In this document: positions 26,834 through 35,807 of the stretch, one piece after another
Position numbering within the stretch: the stretch's first letter is position 1
Layout of the letters: each line of letters begins with the position of its first letter
From: Paenibacillus sp. YN15
GTDB lineage: Bacteria > Bacillota > Bacilli > Paenibacillales > NBRC-103111
Length of the DNA stretch: 39,240 nt
Direction: 5' to 3'
Assembly: GCF_003285005.1 (NCBI RefSeq)
Contig: NZ_QMFA01000007.1
Location: 1-39,240, forward strand
Position numbers and translations under genes: made by a program
The notes under the pieces: generated by a model
The model's input: the letters and a program-made list of their open reading frames with translations, nothing else
Told to the model about the DNA's origin: nothing
Database searches by the model: none

Positions 26834-29800
26834 TTATTTGTTTATCAGCGCGATCGCCCTTGCCAGCACAGTCAACGCCTCCGCCCGGGTGGCAGATTGC
26901 CCGGGGCGGATGCTGCCGTCGGGATAGCCGTCTGTAATTCCCCGCTCTACAGCCAAAGCAATGGCGGAGCTTGCCCATTGGGAGATGCTGTCCGCATCAG
27001 TGAAGCCCGTTGCAGCTCCGGTTTGCCCGGACAGCTTCAGCGCCCTTATCAGAATCACCAGCATCTGCTCCCGCGTAATCGCCTCATCCGGCCCGAACCG
27101 GTCCTCTGTGAGCCCGCCTGTCCAGCCCATGGCATATGCCGCAGCTATTAACGGTTCGGCCCAATGGCCGGCAGTGTCCGGGAACACATAATCCGAGGCT
27201 GCCTCCGCCTTCATGGCCCGGACAACAACAGCGATGAATTCGGCGCGGGTCATGCTCCGGTCAGGCTGGAGGCTGCCGTCGGGATAACCGGTAATGATCT
27301 CCAGCGTGGCCATTTCCCGGACGATGGGCTCCGACCAGTGACCGGCTATATCCCGGAAGGATGCAGCCTGGGCCAGAGGCGGGCTGCCTTCTCCGGCTGG
27401 GGTGCCGGCCGGCGAAGGTTTGCTGTTGGCGGATGCCTCTGTCCCGCTGCCTCCCGGAGCTTGCCCGGGACGGCCCGCTTCACCGGTACCGCCGGCTTCA
27501 TCGCCGCTGTCATCGTTGTTGCCTTCCCCGCCACTATCTTCAGGCGGGGTCAGACGGAATACGGAGGAGGCAAGCTCTGTTTCATTGCCCGCTTGGTCCC
27601 GGGCCCTCAAGTGAAGATACCAGTCCCCATAGTTCTGCGGCACGGAGATTTCTCCGCCGCTGATGAAGGCAAGCCAGGCAGCGCTGTACTCCGGCGCCAA
27701 TGCTGCAGAGGACCAAATATAGAACAGTGAATCCGCCGCTACTCCGGCTCCCGCATCATACACCGCCACCGTAACTGAATCCTGCCGGGTTGCCGCAGGG
27801 TTGCCCAGCGGCGCCAATGTCACCGTCGGCGCCGTCCGGTCAATGCGGATTACCGTCTGCTCCGTCAGCATGTGCTGAAGCTCATCCTCCGCTCGAACCC
27901 ACAGCGAATATTCCCCGTCCCCGCTGTAGACAAGGGGAGCCGCATAGGGCTGCCAGGAGGCGCCATGATCGGAAGAGTGCATAAGAGATATCACGGCAGG
28001 TCCCTGGATATTAGCCGCATACACGTCTGCCGTTACCGGCAGATTGGACCACGTCCCGCCGGTGTAGCCGCTGCCGTCAGATTTCGCCAAAGCCGCTGTA
28101 AGCTGCAGCCCGCTTCTGCTTATTTTCACTGCATGATCAATCGTTGTTTCGTTGCCGGCTTGATCCACAGCCTTGAACCGGAGGGCTGCAATGCCCTCCT
28201 CCTCCAGCGTCACCTGCTGGCTGGCGGTGATATCCGCCCAGCTTGCTCCATTGTCCCGGGATACCAGCAATGCGGCAAGGCCGCTATGCAGATCCGTTCC
28301 GTAGACGCTGGCGGTGACGGACTGGGAGGTCCAGCTTCCAGGTACGTACAGCAAACCGTCTTCCGTCTCCATCCCTACTTCCAGGACCGGACCCGTGTTA
28401 TCCAGAAGGAACGGCCGGGAATGGGCATAAACCGGCTGTCCGGCCATATCCTCCGCCTGCACATGCAGATACCAAGGGCCGCTGCCGCCGGATTTGTCCA
28501 CGGCTCCGTCCGGTTGGATGGGTTCCCAATCGGCAGTACCGTCCGGGGTCTCCTCGCTTTGCGTCCAGACACCGGCAGGCCGGGAGGCTCCCGCGGAAGA
28601 CACGGTTACCTGAGTGGCGGCGGTCTGGGACCAGCTCTCATTCCCATCGGGCTGGAGGCTGATGGCCGGGGGAGCAATGATCGCAAAGCTGTGGCTGTTT
28701 CCCCCGGCATAAGCCTGGGCTGTGGAGCCGTCATATCCGTATACGGTCATCTCGGCGGGATTGTAGGCCAGTACGCCGTTGCCGAAGGCAGTATCAGCCC
28801 CTCCTACAATAAACTCCGTCAGTGAATTCAGACGGAACGCCGCATTCCCGATAAAGGCCGCCTGAGGGGGCAGCACCACACGAGTCAAGGCATTGTCACG
28901 GAAGGCGGAGGCGCCGATGCTCGTAACTGTCTCCGGGATGGACACCGCAGTCAGCTCCTTGTTCTGAAAAGCCGATTCACCGATGGCTGTGACCGGCAGG
29001 CCTGCCAGCTGTTCCGGAATCGACACTTCCCCTCTTCCGGCATATCCTGTAATGGTGACGCCGTTCCCTGCCGGATTCACCTTGTACAGGAAATCCCCGT
29101 CCCATAATGCGTCCTGGTTCCATAAGCCCGGCACCTGGGGATAGATGGTCACCTGTGTACGAACGTAATTTGCCTGCAACGGAATGCGGGAGGTGGGCGG
29201 TACGACGAGATCAATTCCGCCGTCTGAACGCACTGCGCTGCTCAGGATGACACTGTCCAGCTTATGGATGATCGCTCCAGTGGAATTCTTAAACTCTCCG
29301 GCAATCCGGTAACCGTTCAGCGAATCCTTCGTGAAGGTGAAGGGCAAGGGCAAGAGCAAGTCGTTCGGCTCCACAACCACTTTCAAGTTCGTACCGACCG
29401 TACCGGTGGTTCTGACCGTCGCATCGAAGGGCGCGGCAAAAGGCGGGGTTTTCCATCCTTTTGGCGCATCGACGCCAATGCTGAAGGTATAGTTCTTGTA
29501 ATCATTCAGCGGAACCGCCGCTGTAGGCTCTACCACCAGCACGGTCTCGACTCCTGCAGTCCCCCTCGGCTCGTGGCGGCGAATGACTGAATCCAATTGA
29601 AGTGTCGATTGGTCTGTTTTGTTGGTAAGCGTGCCGTAAATACGCAAGCCGTTTAATTTATTGTCCGTTACAGGGAAGGGAAAAACCGACAGTGGAACCA
29701 CCCACCGGATTTCGTTGCGGTCCACATTCATGCCCGTCGTATTTACCGGAACCGCAATCCGCCCATATGTTACTGCCAGATTCTCGGGAACCTTTACCCA

Positions 29801-32800
29801 AAGGGAGAAGTCCCAACCGCTGTAATCCGCCAGCGGCACTCCGCTGGTGGGCTTGATGGAAAGCGTCACCCTCCTTGTGCTGCTGTCCGGCTTGCTGGCG
29901 GCAATGACGCTGTTCAGCGTTCTGATACTGCCGTTGGCAGAATTGGTCAACAGGCCGGTAACCTTCACTCCCTGCAGATTGTTGTCGGCAGGAAGCAGCG
30001 GGAGGAAATCCTCTGACGGAACACTCACCTGCAAGAGACCATTGTCGGTGCTGCTGTATACCCCCCAGGTATGGAAGGCCGCGGTGCGCCCTTGCTCTTC
30101 GGTTTTGGTGACAATACCCGGCTTGCTGAAGTCATACGGCTTTAATTCCCCGCCGCCCAGCTGCTCCGTCTGTCCGCCGATTTTGGTGGCTATGAGCTGA
30201 TAGCTGAAGAGTTTGGAAGCATCCTCCACTTTAATCAGGAACTCATAGGGATATCCGCTCTTTTCCGCCGTGAAGGTCTCTTCGCCGATGGAGTAGTTGA
30301 TGGTCATCTTGCTTACGGTATCGTTCATATCCTCCGAGTACACATAGGCATAATAGCTGTCCGGGGTCACTTGGATGACATGTCCTTCACCCCGGATATG
30401 CTCCACCAGGGTAGTATCCGTGAAATTGGAGTATTGGTAATCTGCGTTGGCAAACGCCGGAGTGTGGACGGCGGAAATCCCGTGCAGCACCACCGACCGG
30501 ATGCCCTTGGCAGGAATCACAATGTCAAACTCGCCGTTGGATACCTGAACCGTACTCGTGCTGCCGTCTGCCTCGTACACAGTAGCCAGACCGGAATATT
30601 GCCGTGACGGGTCCACCTTTTCCCCCAGCCTGATGGTGGACGCAAGGTCCTGGCTGCCTTCGTTCATCAATGCCAGTCCCAGCACCCCGTCCTTCCTGGC
30701 GGCAACGTAATCGATCTCCACGCTGTCCGGCTGGATGATGCCCCGGTCCAGCCACAGCCACATGTCCTCTTCGCCATAGAAGGAACCGGGAGCGAAGCCG
30801 AATTGATTGCTGGCAAAATAGGCATAGCCCGATTGAAATAAGGAAGGAAAGGAAACATGCCCTTCCGACTTAACCCAGGCGCTGTTGATCAGAAAATCCT
30901 CCAGCATGCTGATGAAGACGGGAATATGGTGCCAGTAAATGGAAGTGAAATCAGGCCCCGTATACGGGTAGTTTTCCTTCATCTGGTGGAAGATGATGCG
31001 GTCCTGGTAGTATCCGGGATAATTGCCGAAGCGGCCGATCATGGCATTCCGCGCCATGGTATAGAAGAAGGGGTCGCCGGTATACACCGACAGCTTCGAC
31101 AGCATGCCCGCCCAGTTGTTCATAGTGATCACATTGCCGTGTCCCGGGGTTACCGGATGCTCTGTGCCCATACCCACACGGCCGCCCAGCCAGCCCGGAG
31201 CCGTCTCCTCCTCCAGGGGAACGCCCAGCTCCTGGGCGGATTTGGCCTCTCCGTCCACATTGCCCAGCCGCCACTGCTGTTCGCCATGCCACCAGAAGTT
31301 GTACTTGTTGGCGTTCAGTGGCCGTGTGCCCGACTTCTCCTGAGTAACGGTATAATCAGTTTCCGCGTAATTGTCATGGTAGCCCGTTGTCCACAGGCCG
31401 GTGAGGAGAAGCTCCGCACTCTCTTTGGCCCCCTCCAGATACCTGGACTCTCCAGTGGCCTCATAAGCGTTCAGAAGAGTAGCTACCATCGGAATATAAT
31501 CGCCGTAGATAAAGCCGCTGACAAACCGGCTCTCCCTCTTGGTGCCGGGGTTGGTAGCCAGATACTGATCCGCCTGCGCCCGGAGATTGGCCAGATTGGC
31601 TTCATCGCCGGTGAATTTGTACATGGCCGCCTGGTCAGCTACCCCCGTAAGATTAGCCCCGCTGGAGGGCGATTGCAGGGCATGATCCAGCAGATACGGC
31701 ATCCGGCCTTGTGTCATCTCATACAGACCGCCATAGATATGGGAACTGTAATTGCTCACGGGTCCGCCTACCTGCGATGGCAGTGCGCCTGCGTAAGTGC
31801 TTGTTCCTTCTCCGGTGATCTTGAAATGATACTTCTGCCTTCCCAACAGGTAAGCCAAGGTGGGAATCGCCCGCTTCTCCAGAATATCCTTGTCTTCCGT
31901 AAGCAAATAACGCTGCAGCGCAGACATGCTGTTGGACTGGGTGGTCAAATCCTGCTCTTCCATATTGTAAAAGGCCATATTCGCAGGGTCCCAGCCGCCG
32001 TAATCATCGTCCATCATCAGATCGGTTGCATTGTAGATGGCCTCATTGAGCGAATGGAAATAGTTGGTGCGCACATCCTTGGCGTTGAACAAATCCTGAG
32101 CCACATGCTTGAAGGTGTCATACCAGGAGCCTGCTTCATTGATAATCCGGTAGGAGACCGTATAATGGTCGCCGGCTTCAAACAGACTATGCGCCGTTCC
32201 GAACATAGGCGCGGTAAATTGGGGCCGCACGTCTCCCTTGGGCCCCCGGAGCACCAGACCGAAGGAGGAGGTCTCCGGATAGGCGTAATCTTGGGGAACG
32301 GATGAGGGGTCCATCACGATCCCAGAGGTCATTTCCTTACCGGCAAAACGGGCATTGCCGGCAGCGTAATGCAAGGTGGCCATGGGTGTGAACAAATAAG
32401 ACTCCGGAATCACTGTAGGAGCGGAGGGGACCGTCTTTTTTACGTACAGAAGGGGAGCGGTCACCGTCTCATAATCATTGTAAGGGGTTTCATTCCCGTT
32501 GAAAAACATAAAGGAATAGGCGCCCTTCTCCGGGAATTGCGCCTCCAGCGTCACCTTCGGCTCATAGCTCAGTTCGTCAAATTCGAAGCGGACTGTAAGC
32601 TCGGCCTGCGGATTGTCAAAGTGGAGATCAACCCGATCCTCGCTGATTTTCTCAAAGCCGCTTGGGATAAACCAGACGGGGATGCCGGTGCGGAAGAAAT
32701 CCGTGACAATAGCACTGACCGTGCCTCCTCCATCAACAGCCACCTCCTGCTGCAGTTGGGCAAACTGCTCCTCTTGTCCCGCCAGCCGGCTGTTCGCCGC

Positions 32801-33589
32801 GGTCATCAGCAGGAAGCCCAATTGCTCGGTTTTGGCCTTGACCTTGGTCCATGCCTCTCCGTCCTTCACGTAAATCTCATTCTGCACCAAAGGCCCCTGC
32901 TGGCCTTCTCCCTTGTAAAAGACCACTTTAACCCGCCCGTTCTCGATTGTGGCGGTTTCTGCAGCAGTCGCATCCTCCGTGGCCCACTCCGGGAATCCGG
33001 CCGAAGGCAGGAAGGAGAAGGAGTCCTCCGGCGGGGTCAGCGCCAGCAGTTGGTTCTTATCCTCCGGAGGCACCAGGCCCAGATCCTTGGTCAGAAAAAA
33101 GCCCTCGCACCTGGCAAAAAAGGCCGAGGTGTCATGCAATGCCAACTCATGCACGCCCGCTTCCAGGCTGAAGGTGCCGGCTTCCGTCCAGCGGAAGCCT
33201 TCCTGGCCGTGAGTACCGAATTTTTTCTCCAGCCTCACCCCGTCCACACCTACATGAAAGGATCTTGTACCCGGTTGGTTGGTGGCATAATCCCGGTCAC
33301 GGACCCACAGCTTGTACTGGCCGCCGGATTGAATATTGACCTTGACGATGGCGGGCTCCCCCTCGGGAGCCTCCCCCTCTCCCGGATTGGGGGAAGTACG
33401 TCCGGTTACGAAAGTGCCGGTCAGTGTCCAGGACCCGAAGGTAGTAAAATTGTTCGGGGTCAGGTAGTAATGCAGCTTTTCTCCGGTGCCCCCCGACGCC
33501 TGCGCCTTTGGCGGTAATGCAAGTTGGGGCACGAATGCCGTCACAAGCACGGCTACAGCCAACATCAGCGTAAATAGTCTCCTTTTCAT
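26834..33589 (-). CDS. Giant secreted S-layer-anchored putative polysaccharide-active protein
   Basis: This is a 2251-residue modular surface protein. Order: signal peptide (1-31, RRLFTLMLAVAVLVTAF); a carbohydrate-binding-like beta-sandwich (about 38-170); a beta-rich region; an alpha-toroid-like catalytic candidate region (about 500-900, with DLMMDDDYGGWDP and YFHSLNEAIYNATD), possibly of the DUF5695 type; a further beta region; three tandem repeats of about 100 residues (1190-1490); BspA-type leucine-rich repeats (1505-1635, AIGESAFQNKELTAVSIPE); Ig-like domains (1640-2010); a Gly/Pro/Ser linker; and three SLH domains (2076-2251, FRDIAGHWSE, FPDTAGHWAE, FTDADSISQWA). SLH domains bind pyruvylated cell-wall polymer, so it sits on the cell surface, probably degrading or gripping a polysaccharide for the importer. 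It has its own copy of the shared promoter. Confidence 0.88.
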   Translation of the reverse strand: MKRRLFTLMLAVAVLVTAFVPQLALPPKAQASGGTGEKLHYYLTPNNFTTFGSWTLTGTFVTGRTSPNPGEGEAPEGEPAIVKVNIQSGGQYKLWVRDRDYATNQPGTRSFHVGVDGVRLEKKFGTHGQEGFRWTEAGTFSLEAGVHELALHDTSAFFARCEGFFLTKDLGLVPPEDKNQLLALTPPEDSFSFLPSAGFPEWATEDATAAETATIENGRVKVVFYKGEGQQGPLVQNEIYVKDGEAWTKVKAKTEQLGFLLMTAANSRLAGQEEQFAQLQQEVAVDGGGTVSAIVTDFFRTGIPVWFIPSGFEKISEDRVDLHFDNPQAELTVRFEFDELSYEPKVTLEAQFPEKGAYSFMFFNGNETPYNDYETVTAPLLYVKKTVPSAPTVIPESYLFTPMATLHYAAGNARFAGKEMTSGIVMDPSSVPQDYAYPETSSFGLVLRGPKGDVRPQFTAPMFGTAHSLFEAGDHYTVSYRIINEAGSWYDTFKHVAQDLFNAKDVRTNYFHSLNEAIYNATDLMMDDDYGGWDPANMAFYNMEEQDLTTQSNSMSALQRYLLTEDKDILEKRAIPTLAYLLGRQKYHFKITGEGTSTYAGALPSQVGGPVSNYSSHIYGGLYEMTQGRMPYLLDHALQSPSSGANLTGVADQAAMYKFTGDEANLANLRAQADQYLATNPGTKRESRFVSGFIYGDYIPMVATLLNAYEATGESRYLEGAKESAELLLTGLWTTGYHDNYAETDYTVTQEKSGTRPLNANKYNFWWHGEQQWRLGNVDGEAKSAQELGVPLEEETAPGWLGGRVGMGTEHPVTPGHGNVITMNNWAGMLSKLSVYTGDPFFYTMARNAMIGRFGNYPGYYQDRIIFHQMKENYPYTGPDFTSIYWHHIPVFISMLEDFLINSAWVKSEGHVSFPSLFQSGYAYFASNQFGFAPGSFYGEEDMWLWLDRGIIQPDSVEIDYVAARKDGVLGLALMNEGSQDLASTIRLGEKVDPSRQYSGLATVYEADGSTSTVQVSNGEFDIVIPAKGIRSVVLHGISAVHTPAFANADYQYSNFTDTTLVEHIRGEGHVIQVTPDSYYAYVYSEDMNDTVSKMTINYSIGEETFTAEKSGYPYEFLIKVEDASKLFSYQLIATKIGGQTEQLGGGELKPYDFSKPGIVTKTEEQGRTAAFHTWGVYSSTDNGLLQVSVPSEDFLPLLPADNNLQGVKVTGLLTNSANGSIRTLNSVIAASKPDSSTRRVTLSIKPTSGVPLADYSGWDFSLWVKVPENLAVTYGRIAVPVNTTGMNVDRNEIRWVVPLSVFPFPVTDNKLNGLRIYGTLTNKTDQSTLQLDSVIRRHEPRGTAGVETVLVVEPTAAVPLNDYKNYTFSIGVDAPKGWKTPPFAAPFDATVRTTGTVGTNLKVVVEPNDLLLPLPFTFTKDSLNGYRIAGEFKNSTGAIIHKLDSVILSSAVRSDGGIDLVVPPTSRIPLQANYVRTQVTIYPQVPGLWNQDALWDGDFLYKVNPAGNGVTITGYAGRGEVSIPEQLAGLPVTAIGESAFQNKELTAVSIPETVTSIGASAFRDNALTRVVLPPQAAFIGNAAFRLNSLTEFIVGGADTAFGNGVLAYNPAEMTVYGYDGSTAQAYAGGNSHSFAIIAPPAISLQPDGNESWSQTAATQVTVSSAGASRPAGVWTQSEETPDGTADWEPIQPDGAVDKSGGSGPWYLHVQAEDMAGQPVYAHSRPFLLDNTGPVLEVGMETEDGLLYVPGSWTSQSVTASVYGTDLHSGLAALLVSRDNGASWADITASQQVTLEEEGIAALRFKAVDQAGNETTIDHAVKISRSGLQLTAALAKSDGSGYTGGTWSNLPVTADVYAANIQGPAVISLMHSSDHGASWQPYAAPLVYSGDGEYSLWVRAEDELQHMLTEQTVIRIDRTAPTVTLAPLGNPAATRQDSVTVAVYDAGAGVAADSLFYIWSSAALAPEYSAAWLAFISGGEISVPQNYGDWYLHLRARDQAGNETELASSVFRLTPPEDSGGEGNNDDSGDEAGGTGEAGRPGQAPGGSGTEASANSKPSPAGTPAGEGSPPLAQAASFRDIAGHWSEPIVREMATLEIITGYPDGSLQPDRSMTRAEFIAVVVRAMKAEAASDYVFPDTAGHWAEPLIAAAYAMGWTGGLTEDRFGPDEAITREQMLVILIRALKLSGQTGAATGFTDADSISQWASSAIALAVERGITDGYPDGSIRPGQSATRAEALTVLARAIALINK

Positions 33590-33634
33590 GATCTGCCTCC
33601 TTTTTGGTATGCAGGGTTGGTCTACCCAAGCTCG

Positions 33635-33688
33635 ATACTAGATTTGAAAGGGCTTACAAACAATCCCGCTGCATTTACTTTTGGGGGG
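33635..33688 (-). promoter_or_regulatory. Shared YesN-type promoter module, giant S-layer gene copy
   Basis: The minus strand has TTGTTT (33663-33658), a 17 nt spacer and TAGTAT (33640-33635), about 46 nt upstream of the ATG at 33589. A GTAAA box (33678-33674) lies 10 nt upstream of the -35, with CCCCCC (33688-33683) further up. The spacer region reads TGTAAGCCCTTTCA, a cre-like sequence lacking the central CG. Confidence 0.75.
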
Positions 33689-33724
33689 ACAAATCATAGG
33701 TTGAAGAGATTTCCCGCTCAATCG

Positions 33725-33763
33725 AAAAAAAACGCCTGTCCTCTGCCGGCGGGCAGACAACAA
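33725..33763 (-). terminator. Rho-independent terminator of the heparinase-like gene
   Basis: On the minus strand TTGTCTGCC and GGCAGAGGACAGG form a bulged stem around CGCC, followed by GCG and eight T residues (33732-33725). It lies just past the stop of the heparinase-like gene and before the giant gene's promoter module. Confidence 0.75.
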
Positions 33764-33787
33764 GCGGTGGTTTATATCCATTCGGGG

Positions 33788-35632
33788 CTACTCTCCGCTG
33801 CCCGCCTCCACGCGGAACTCGCCGCGAAAGACCAGCTCCGCTGCCGGCTCCAGCGCCTTCAGCACCAGCCGGTAGACGGTAATCGGCTCTCCCTGATGGG
33901 CCTGGGTGGGAATAACCTCCACCTCCGGCGCATAAGCGGCGGCGTCATATGCAAGTGACACAGCACCATTGCCATTCTTCCAGGTGGCAATTCCCTCCTC
34001 CAGCACCGGCGCCTCCAGGGAGATGAAAACCTCCTCCAGGGATGCCGGGGCTTTGCCGAAGCTGAAACGGTCGGTCAATAGTAGCTTGCCTTTGGACCCG
34101 CCCGGGGCGAACGACCAATCGAAGCTCCGCAGGTACTGCCGGAGATGGGGCACCGGATATGCAGTTGTGGCATCCAGCGTGAGGCGCACGGAGCCCGGAC
34201 ACAGGGATTTCTCCAGGACCTCTGCGCCGTATGCCCGACCGCCTTGCTGCTCCTGCCCATCGATTACCGGAACCGAATGCCCACGGCTGGAATTATGAAG
34301 GAAAGTGTACCGCTTCGGACCAAAATATTCCTTGGTGTATACCCCGGCTCCCAGGTCAGTCAAAATGCTGCTGCCGCTGGCGTGAATAATGAAGCTGCCT
34401 ACATCGTTGTGGTTATGGGGCTCCTCATTATGACCGCCTTTGGCTGAGAAGGATACCAGGCCATTCTCCGCCTTCCGTCTGCTGACCACCCATTGCAGAT
34501 CCTCCAGCTCCCACTCCCCTTCCGGCGTATGCCGGCCCATAAGCTCTGCCTTGGACCAGAAGAAATTGCGGGAAAGATGGGCAAAACGGTAGCAATGGTC
34601 GCTGTGGAAGCGGGGGGCGGGCAAATATGGCACCTCCAGCCCGAAACGCTCGGCCAGCCGGGCAACCAGACCCGCGCTCAGGTTCGATTTGTCGGAGGCA
34701 TCGGAAAAGCTGACGAAGCAGCCGTCGGACAGGGCAGCGGCCAACGGAAATTCGGCGATCCTGCGGCATTTTTCATTATCCAACAGCCGGATCTTTCCAC
34801 CCGTGTACGTCTCCAGCATCTCGGCAAAATACGTATAATAGCCGAAGCCGTAAACCCAGTATCCGATCCCCTCGGCGCAGCCGCCATCCGGCTGGAAGCC
34901 CTCCAGGTAACATTCCATGGTTCGCACCAGACGGTCAATGATACCGGCCAGCCGCTCCTTGTCCGTCTCCAGAAGAAGCAAGGCCATGCCCGCAGCTCCG
35001 GCGCACACCGCCGACCAGTTATGGGTTTGCGACTCCCATCTGAACCGGGCGGGCTCTTCATACAGCGGGCGGAAGGTCCGCTTTTCAATCTCCGTCCGTA
35101 CACGATGGACAATCCACGGGTTCAGCCGCCCCTCCAGAAGATACAGGGTCTCTGCCAGGCTGTGGGCGGTTTCCGCCGCGAATAGATCAATAACCGCTTC
35201 CGGCTTATGGGTAAAAGCGGTCACCTTCTCCAGCCCCTGCTCCAGATGGGCCGGCAGACACCAGGTGAACTCATTGCAGATCTCCCAGATCAGATCCTCC
35301 AGAGCAGGCAAATATTCATCCGCATCCGCAAGCAGCGTGCCAAACACCAGGCCGGCCAGTCTGCCACGGCGGTCAAAGTACGGCCGCTCAAACTCCAGGC
35401 GCGATCCTTGCTTTTCAAACAAATGAAACAGGGAAAACGGCAACACGCCAATCGGCTCGTCGGCCGCCCGTTTAGCCTCTGCAGTCGCCTCCTCCACATA
35501 GCCGCTAAACACTTTCTCAGTCTTCAGCTTTCTCAGCTTCTCCTTCCAATCCACTCCGAAAGGATTCCGAGAAGCCGTCCATCCTGCTGCCTCCGAGCAG
35601 ATGGCTTCCCTAATTTCACGAAAATTGTACAC
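33788..35632 (-). CDS. Heparinase II/III family polysaccharide lyase-like protein
   Basis: This 614-residue protein has an N-terminal alpha/alpha-toroid (about 1-360, with ESQTHNWSAVCAGAAGMALL and PDGGCAEGIGYWVYGFGYY) and a C-terminal beta-sandwich containing the family motif EPHNHNDVGSFIIHASG, whose His/Asn residues are candidate catalytic or metal ligands. This is the architecture of PL12/PL15/PL21-type lyases. There is no signal peptide, so it probably acts on imported oligosaccharide. The GTG at 35632 follows AAGGAGGG at 7 nt. It has its own promoter (extended -10 at 35696-35704) and a possible operator, not the shared YesN module. Uronate-containing substrates are likely but the polymer is unknown. 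Confidence 0.88.
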   Translation of the reverse strand: MYNFREIREAICSEAAGWTASRNPFGVDWKEKLRKLKTEKVFSGYVEEATAEAKRAADEPIGVLPFSLFHLFEKQGSRLEFERPYFDRRGRLAGLVFGTLLADADEYLPALEDLIWEICNEFTWCLPAHLEQGLEKVTAFTHKPEAVIDLFAAETAHSLAETLYLLEGRLNPWIVHRVRTEIEKRTFRPLYEEPARFRWESQTHNWSAVCAGAAGMALLLLETDKERLAGIIDRLVRTMECYLEGFQPDGGCAEGIGYWVYGFGYYTYFAEMLETYTGGKIRLLDNEKCRRIAEFPLAAALSDGCFVSFSDASDKSNLSAGLVARLAERFGLEVPYLPAPRFHSDHCYRFAHLSRNFFWSKAELMGRHTPEGEWELEDLQWVVSRRKAENGLVSFSAKGGHNEEPHNHNDVGSFIIHASGSSILTDLGAGVYTKEYFGPKRYTFLHNSSRGHSVPVIDGQEQQGGRAYGAEVLEKSLCPGSVRLTLDATTAYPVPHLRQYLRSFDWSFAPGGSKGKLLLTDRFSFGKAPASLEEVFISLEAPVLEEGIATWKNGNGAVSLAYDAAAYAPEVEVIPTQAHQGEPITVYRLVLKALEPAAELVFRGEFRVEAGSGE

Positions 35633-35661
35633 GGAATAGCCCTCCTTGACACCATTTCAGC

Positions 35662-35681
35662 AAATTAAAACGCTTCAATTT
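35662..35681. promoter_or_regulatory. Possible LacI- or CcpA-type operator in the heparinase-like gene leader
   Basis: AAATTAAAACGCTTCAATTT is a 20 bp dyad centred on CG with two mismatched pairs. It lies just after the expected transcription start. A CG-centred dyad is typical of LacI-family operators; it matches the CcpA cre consensus with two mismatches. No LacI-type regulator gene is in the window. Confidence 0.45.
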
Positions 35682-35695
35682 ATGGGTACGAGACT

Positions 35696-35704
35696 ATTAT
35701 AGCA
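35696..35704 (-). promoter_or_regulatory. Extended -10 promoter of the heparinase-like gene
   Basis: The minus strand reads TGCTATAAT, a perfect extended -10, 64 nt upstream of the start codon. The -35 region is poor, consistent with an extended -10 promoter. Confidence 0.65.
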
Positions 35705-35754
35705 TGGCATCAGCGAAGCTCTCAGAAAAATTCCCCCAAATTAAATTATCTTGT

Positions 35755-35800
35755 AAAAAAGACTGTCCCCCTGCCATCCTGCAATGGCATCAAGACAGTC
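35755..35800 (-). terminator. Rho-independent terminator of the U32 gene
   Basis: On the minus strand GACTGTC (35800-35794) pairs with GACAGTC (35767-35761), with an inner TGCCAT/ATGGCA stem, followed by six T residues. It lies 8 nt past the U32 stop codon. Confidence 0.92.
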
Positions 35801-35807
35801 CTGCTTT

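Noticed and set aside
30857-32305. 482-codon plus-strand open frame inside the giant gene
   Set aside because: Antisense shadow of the S-layer protein gene, with no domain and no ribosome site.
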